Part shown: positions 43,717 to 47,166 of the stretch, in pieces
Position numbering within the stretch: the first letter of the stretch is position 1
Layout of the letters: each line of letters begins with the position of its first letter
Assembly (NCBI GenBank): GCA_011174825.1
Contig: DUEZ01000045.1
Coordinates: 1 to 47,166 of the forward strand
Direction: 5' to 3'
Length of the DNA stretch: 47,166 nt
DNA from: Anaerolineae bacterium
GTDB taxonomy: Bacteria; Chloroflexota; Anaerolineae; Anaerolineales; E44-bin32
Position numbers and translations under genes: made by a program
Notes under the pieces: generated by a model
The model's database searches: none
Seen by the model: only the letters and a program-made list of their open reading frames with translations
Told to the model about the DNA's origin: nothing

Positions 43717-45735
43717 TCATGATCCTTGTGTCTTAACAACCTCCACATCTCGCGGTCCGATCAAAACAGTCCGTCCTTGAACGGTTGCCGTCAGCGGTTC
43801 CTCGGTGAAGTTGAGCAGAATGAGGTGATGCCCGCGCCGGGAGGCGATCAGACCATCTGGAAGGTCAGCTAAGGGGAGAACACCAGCATGGGTAGCCAGA
43901 TGAGCCAGGAGGGCTTCGGCCTGCGGACTGTTCGGATACCAACCCAGGTAGAGGGCGAGCCCAGCCCCGACTTTGTACTGAGTCAGGGCTGCATGGGAGC
44001 TGAAAGGGCCAGAGCTGTAGTTAGCAAGCATTTGGAGATCGGGATCTCCGGATTGGGAATCTGCAGGGTTAAGTGCTTCAGCCCAAATCGTGGCTGGTCC
44101 AACCAAGCCTGGGATACTGGAGTTAAGATCGTAGCTGACACCCGGCGGAAGCGAGTGCCAGTCGCTCACGGTAATGCCAACCAGATCGCGGAAGAGACCG
44201 GGTAAGGGATGATCGGTGAATTGATTGTTGCTAGTTTTGAAGCCGGATCGCACACCGAGTAGTACCGTGCCCCCAGCCTCAGCGAAGGCTTTGAGGGAAG
44301 CAGCAAGCTGCTCTGTGGTCAGGAAGGCTGTCGGCACGATGAGGATCTTGTACGGGCTGAGGTCCGCGTCCTCTGAGAGGATGTCGACCGGTAGTCCGAG
44401 GCGCTGTAAGGCGCGGTAATAAACGAAGAGGCAGCGTATATAGTCAAAGTCGCGGTGGTGCGGCTGTAGTTGAGTCGCCCAAAGAGCGTCATAATCGAGC
44501 AGGAAAGCGATCTGCGCTTCGTATGGTGTAGAGGAGATTTCGGACATCAGCGGTCGATCCGCTTTCATCGCCTCGAGGTCGACGTAGCCCACAGCGAGCG
44601 AGGCATCGTGACGAAGCAAGCCAGAGTGGAACTGCTCTTGGGCGTATAGGCCGGCTCGCCAGCGGAAATATAAGACGGCCTCGGCACCTGAAGCCAACGC
44701 GTGCCATGTCCACAGCCTTACCGTGCCAGGTCGAACCCCGGTGTTGTACATGCTCCAGTTGACGTTACCGCACTGCTGCTCCATCACCCAGAATGGACGA
44801 TTGGGCTTGTAACCGCGCATGAGCGTGTGCCCGAAGCCAGTGATGTACGGATCGCCAACGTCATAGGCGTAGACAGGTCGAACGCTCTGGGGCATGTAAA
44901 GAGAATGTCTGGATTCAGCGTGGCCGGTTGGGTAAGAGCTCATGGTCACGAAATCGAGCGGTTTAGCAAGATCATGGTAATCCAGATCCGTGAATTGGCT
45001 CATGAAATTGGTCGTGACGAATTGGCGTTCCGAGATCAGTGATTCGAGAGTGGAGAGTTGGAGTTGCTGATAGGTGACATATGTGTCGGAGGAAAAACGG
45101 TAGTAGTCAAGAACGTGACTGGGATTGGGTTCAGCGATAGTAAGATTAGGAGGATCGATTTCGTTCCAATCTCCATAGGTCTGGCTCCAGAATACCGTGC
45201 CCCATGCTTCGTTGAGATCATTAATGGTTTCATATTTCGCCTCTAGCCAGAGGCGAAATACCCTGGCGCACGTCTCGCAATAGCAGCGTGCTGTGCCGTG
45301 GCAACCGAATTCATTATCAATTTGCCAGCCGACAACGGCAGGGTGATTCCCATAACGGGAGGCCATCGCTGTGACGATGCGTTCTGTGTGCTGGCGATAG
45401 CTCCTGCTGTTGGGACAGTAGTGTCGTCGCGAACCGAAACGCAGACGGCGACCTTGGGCGTCCACCGGGAGAATGTCCGGATGTGACCTGCATAGCCAGG
45501 GAGGTGGGGATGCGGTTGGCGTGCCGAGGATGACCTGAAGACCCTCAGCAGCCAGCACCTCGATCGCTTGGTCGAGCCAATCCCAGGTGAACTGGCCCTC
45601 TCTGGGCTCCATGACCACCCAGGCAAACTCCGCAATGCGTACCAGCGAGAGGCCAGCCTGGCGCATGAGCTCTGCATCTTGCAGCCAGCGCTCCTGTGGC
45701 CAGTGTTCGGGATAATAGCAAACGCCTAATTTCAT
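43717..45735 (-). CDS. Beta-galactosidase, glycoside hydrolase family 42
   Basis: 672 residues, the standard GH42 length. The TIM barrel has the acid/base Glu at E142 (IDNEFGCH) and the nucleophile at E319 (PFWVMEQQ). Four zinc-binding Cys are at C107, C151, C153 and C156, as in Thermus A4-beta-Gal. The trimerisation domain (ILIVPTAFLTTEQLAASL) and a C-terminal beta domain follow. There is no signal peptide, so it acts in the cytoplasm on imported galacto-oligosaccharides. The GH53 gene is 87 bases upstream in the same direction. It is the counterpart of Bacillus GanA. Confidence 0.94.
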   Translation of the reverse strand: MKLGVCYYPEHWPQERWLQDAELMRQAGLSLVRIAEFAWVVMEPREGQFTWDWLDQAIEVLAAEGLQVILGTPTASPPPWLCRSHPDILPVDAQGRRLRFGSRRHYCPNSRSYRQHTERIVTAMASRYGNHPAVVGWQIDNEFGCHGTARCYCETCARVFRLWLEAKYETINDLNEAWGTVFWSQTYGDWNEIDPPNLTIAEPNPSHVLDYYRFSSDTYVTYQQLQLSTLESLISERQFVTTNFMSQFTDLDYHDLAKPLDFVTMSSYPTGHAESRHSLYMPQSVRPVYAYDVGDPYITGFGHTLMRGYKPNRPFWVMEQQCGNVNWSMYNTGVRPGTVRLWTWHALASGAEAVLYFRWRAGLYAQEQFHSGLLRHDASLAVGYVDLEAMKADRPLMSEISSTPYEAQIAFLLDYDALWATQLQPHHRDFDYIRCLFVYYRALQRLGLPVDILSEDADLSPYKILIVPTAFLTTEQLAASLKAFAEAGGTVLLGVRSGFKTSNNQFTDHPLPGLFRDLVGITVSDWHSLPPGVSYDLNSSIPGLVGPATIWAEALNPADSQSGDPDLQMLANYSSGPFSSHAALTQYKVGAGLALYLGWYPNSPQAEALLAHLATHAGVLPLADLPDGLIASRRGHHLILLNFTEEPLTATVQGRTVLIGPRDVEVVKTQGS

Positions 45736-45822
45736 AACTCAACCTGTTCCGATGTTTTCCCATTTTCAAGGGCATTCGGTATGCTTTTTCTGGGTGGTTC
45801 GTGAAAAGAATTGAACGCTTGT

Positions 45823-47166
45823 CTATGGATTCAAGAACTCATCCAGTGCCGGTAACACAATCTCATCGTAGTCAAATAGCGCCTGATTTTCCCAAGCATT
45901 CCCGGAATCAGGTTCCGTTGAGTCCCAACCATTGCCTGGCACCGCTGTCCAGGTGGCCTCCCACCAGAAAACGCCTAAACCGCGTCCATTGGGCACGGCT
46001 CGCACAACCGCCATGACATCCCTCAACATGGCACGCTGGCCTTCTGGTGTATACGGGTAACCCGGAATCACCATGCTACTATTGGCAATATTTTCGAGAA
46101 AATCGTTTTCCTGGTCGGTAAATGCATACGCGGTTTCGACCACGATGACATCTTTATCATAACGGGCGGTAATATCATTCAGATTGTACTGCAATTGCGC
46201 CAGAGTTCCGTGCCAGAAGGCGTAGTATGAGATGCCGATCACGTCGAAGGGGACCTCTCTGCTTGTCATATGACCGAACCACCAGCGCGCCATATCATTA
46301 TCGCCTCCCTCAGCGATGTGCAACATGACGAGTGTGGAAGGGGAGCAATCTTTCACGGCCCGGTAGCCCGCTTTGAGCAGCGCGGCCAGGTTGTCCATGT
46401 GGTTGTAATCCCCATCCGGCCACAGCATCCCGGCGTTGATCTCGTTCCCCACCTGAACCATATCAGGGGGCGTTCCCTGAGCTACCAGGCTATGACAAAC
46501 ATCAAAAGTATGGTTATACAAAGCCTCTGTGAGTTGCTCAAAGTCGTAATCCTCCCAAGCAGCGGGTTTGAATTGCTTACCGGGATCGGCCCAATTGTCC
46601 GAGTAGTGAAAGTCCACCAATAACTTAATGTCCAGGCTTTTCAGCCTTAAGGCCATCGATAAGATCTCTTCCTTGCCATGGTAGCCGTCGGCCGGATCCA
46701 CAAAAATCCGCAGGCGAGCGTAATTCAGACCGTGAAGCTGGAGGATTTCTAAGGCGTCCCCCTCCGTTCCATCCGCGTCTCTGTAAACCCCTCCCATGTC
46801 TTCGGACTTCATCAAACTCGATATGTCTGCCCCAAGAATAGAGAGGGCGGCTCGGCCGGGAACCAATTCAACGTCATCAAAGCTGGCCCAGGTATCTGGG
46901 TTGCCATCAGAGTACAGGCTGATCGTGCACTCGCCATCCATGACTTGGTTCGACACCACGAGTTGAATCCAGCGATACCCCGGCATCGTTGAAGGTACAT
47001 TCACATGCCTTTCGTCGCTCCCACACCTGAGGGCAATATAGACTGCATTTTGCTCGCCGCTTGACCGAGCCCAAGCGCGCAGCGTGTACCAGCCATTTTC
47101 CAATCCAGAGACGGTTTGCCATGTTTCTACCTGGTAGGCTTCCGAGCTCCGGTGGGTGAGGCGAAA
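45823..47166 (-). CDS. Arabinogalactan endo-beta-1,4-galactanase, GH53, N-terminus beyond window
   Basis: 447 codons are visible and the frame runs open through the window edge, so the start is outside. The first 100 or so visible residues form a beta-sandwich, carbohydrate-binding-like region (GLENGWYTLRAWARSSG to TWASFDDVELV), possibly CBM61-like. Then the GH53 barrel: FILGADIS-like SILGADISSLM, ARLRIFVDP, LLVDFHYSDNWADPGKQ, acid/base Glu in MVQVGNEINAGMLWP and nucleophile Glu in VIVVETAYAF, and FWWEATW. It cleaves internal beta-1,4-galactan bonds. A signal peptide would be expected upstream. Counterpart of Bacillus GanB. Confidence 0.93.
   Translation of the reverse strand, partial: FRLTHRSSEAYQVETWQTVSGLENGWYTLRAWARSSGEQNAVYIALRCGSDERHVNVPSTMPGYRWIQLVVSNQVMDGECTISLYSDGNPDTWASFDDVELVPGRAALSILGADISSLMKSEDMGGVYRDADGTEGDALEILQLHGLNYARLRIFVDPADGYHGKEEILSMALRLKSLDIKLLVDFHYSDNWADPGKQFKPAAWEDYDFEQLTEALYNHTFDVCHSLVAQGTPPDMVQVGNEINAGMLWPDGDYNHMDNLAALLKAGYRAVKDCSPSTLVMLHIAEGGDNDMARWWFGHMTSREVPFDVIGISYYAFWHGTLAQLQYNLNDITARYDKDVIVVETAYAFTDQENDFLENIANSSMVIPGYPYTPEGQRAMLRDVMAVVRAVPNGRGLGVFWWEATWTAVPGNGWDSTEPDSGNAWENQALFDYDEIVLPALDEFLNP

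Overview
The window looks like part of a chromosome from an uncultured Chloroflexota bacterium, most likely of the class Anaerolineae. This is inferred from the mix of genes, the Cys-rich zinc forms of S4, S14, L24 and L36, the many lipoproteins with AxC-type lipoboxes, a MoeA fused to a periplasmic-binding-like domain, and the short dispersed palindromes between genes. No rRNA gene is present to settle the placement. The genetic code is standard: UGA ends rpsC, rplX and mazG.

Region 1 (1-17278, + strand) is the S10-spc-alpha ribosomal protein supercluster. It runs from the 3' end of tuf through rpsJ, the L3-to-L15 block, secY, map, rpmJ, rpsM, rpsK, rpsD, rpoA and rplQ to truA, rplM and rpsI. 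It closes with a strong intrinsic terminator. adk and infA, which usually flank map, are absent here. map and rpmJ overlap by 26 bases. A repeat-rich 240-base spacer separates rpsJ and rplC.

Region 2 (17294-32264) is mixed housekeeping and accessory sequence. mazG (methylase-MazG fusion) is on +. On the - strand lie a WD40 lipoprotein, a mono-haem cytochrome c lipoprotein, an OppB/OppC-type permease pair with no ATPase or binding protein beside it, and a Bcp peroxiredoxin. Next is a tightly coupled operon of an RmlC-like cupin, a UbiA-like membrane protein, moeA and moeA-PBP. Last is a two-gene operon of a DipZ-like thioredoxin and proline dehydrogenase. The thioredoxin is the most notable item. 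Its reading frame is broken only by one in-frame TGA exactly at the first Cys of the expected CxxC motif, giving UxxC, so it is a strong selenoprotein candidate.

Region 3 (32265-38821, + strand) holds a pentapeptide-repeat protein, an LCP-family cell-envelope protein, an unrecognised 240-residue protein, an AT-rich polytopic protein that may be a GT-C glycosyltransferase, an MFS exporter, and tRNA-Lys(CTT) with its own promoter and terminator.

Region 4 (39003-47166, - strand) is a carbohydrate-use locus. It carries a GH53 endo-galactanase (cut by the window edge), a GH42 beta-galactosidase and a MalEFG/GanSPQ-type ABC importer. Its binding lipoprotein carries a C-terminal X25-like domain otherwise known from pullulanases. 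The parts fit secreted galactan cleavage, uptake of galacto-oligosaccharides and cytoplasmic hydrolysis. The transporter ATPase is not in the window.
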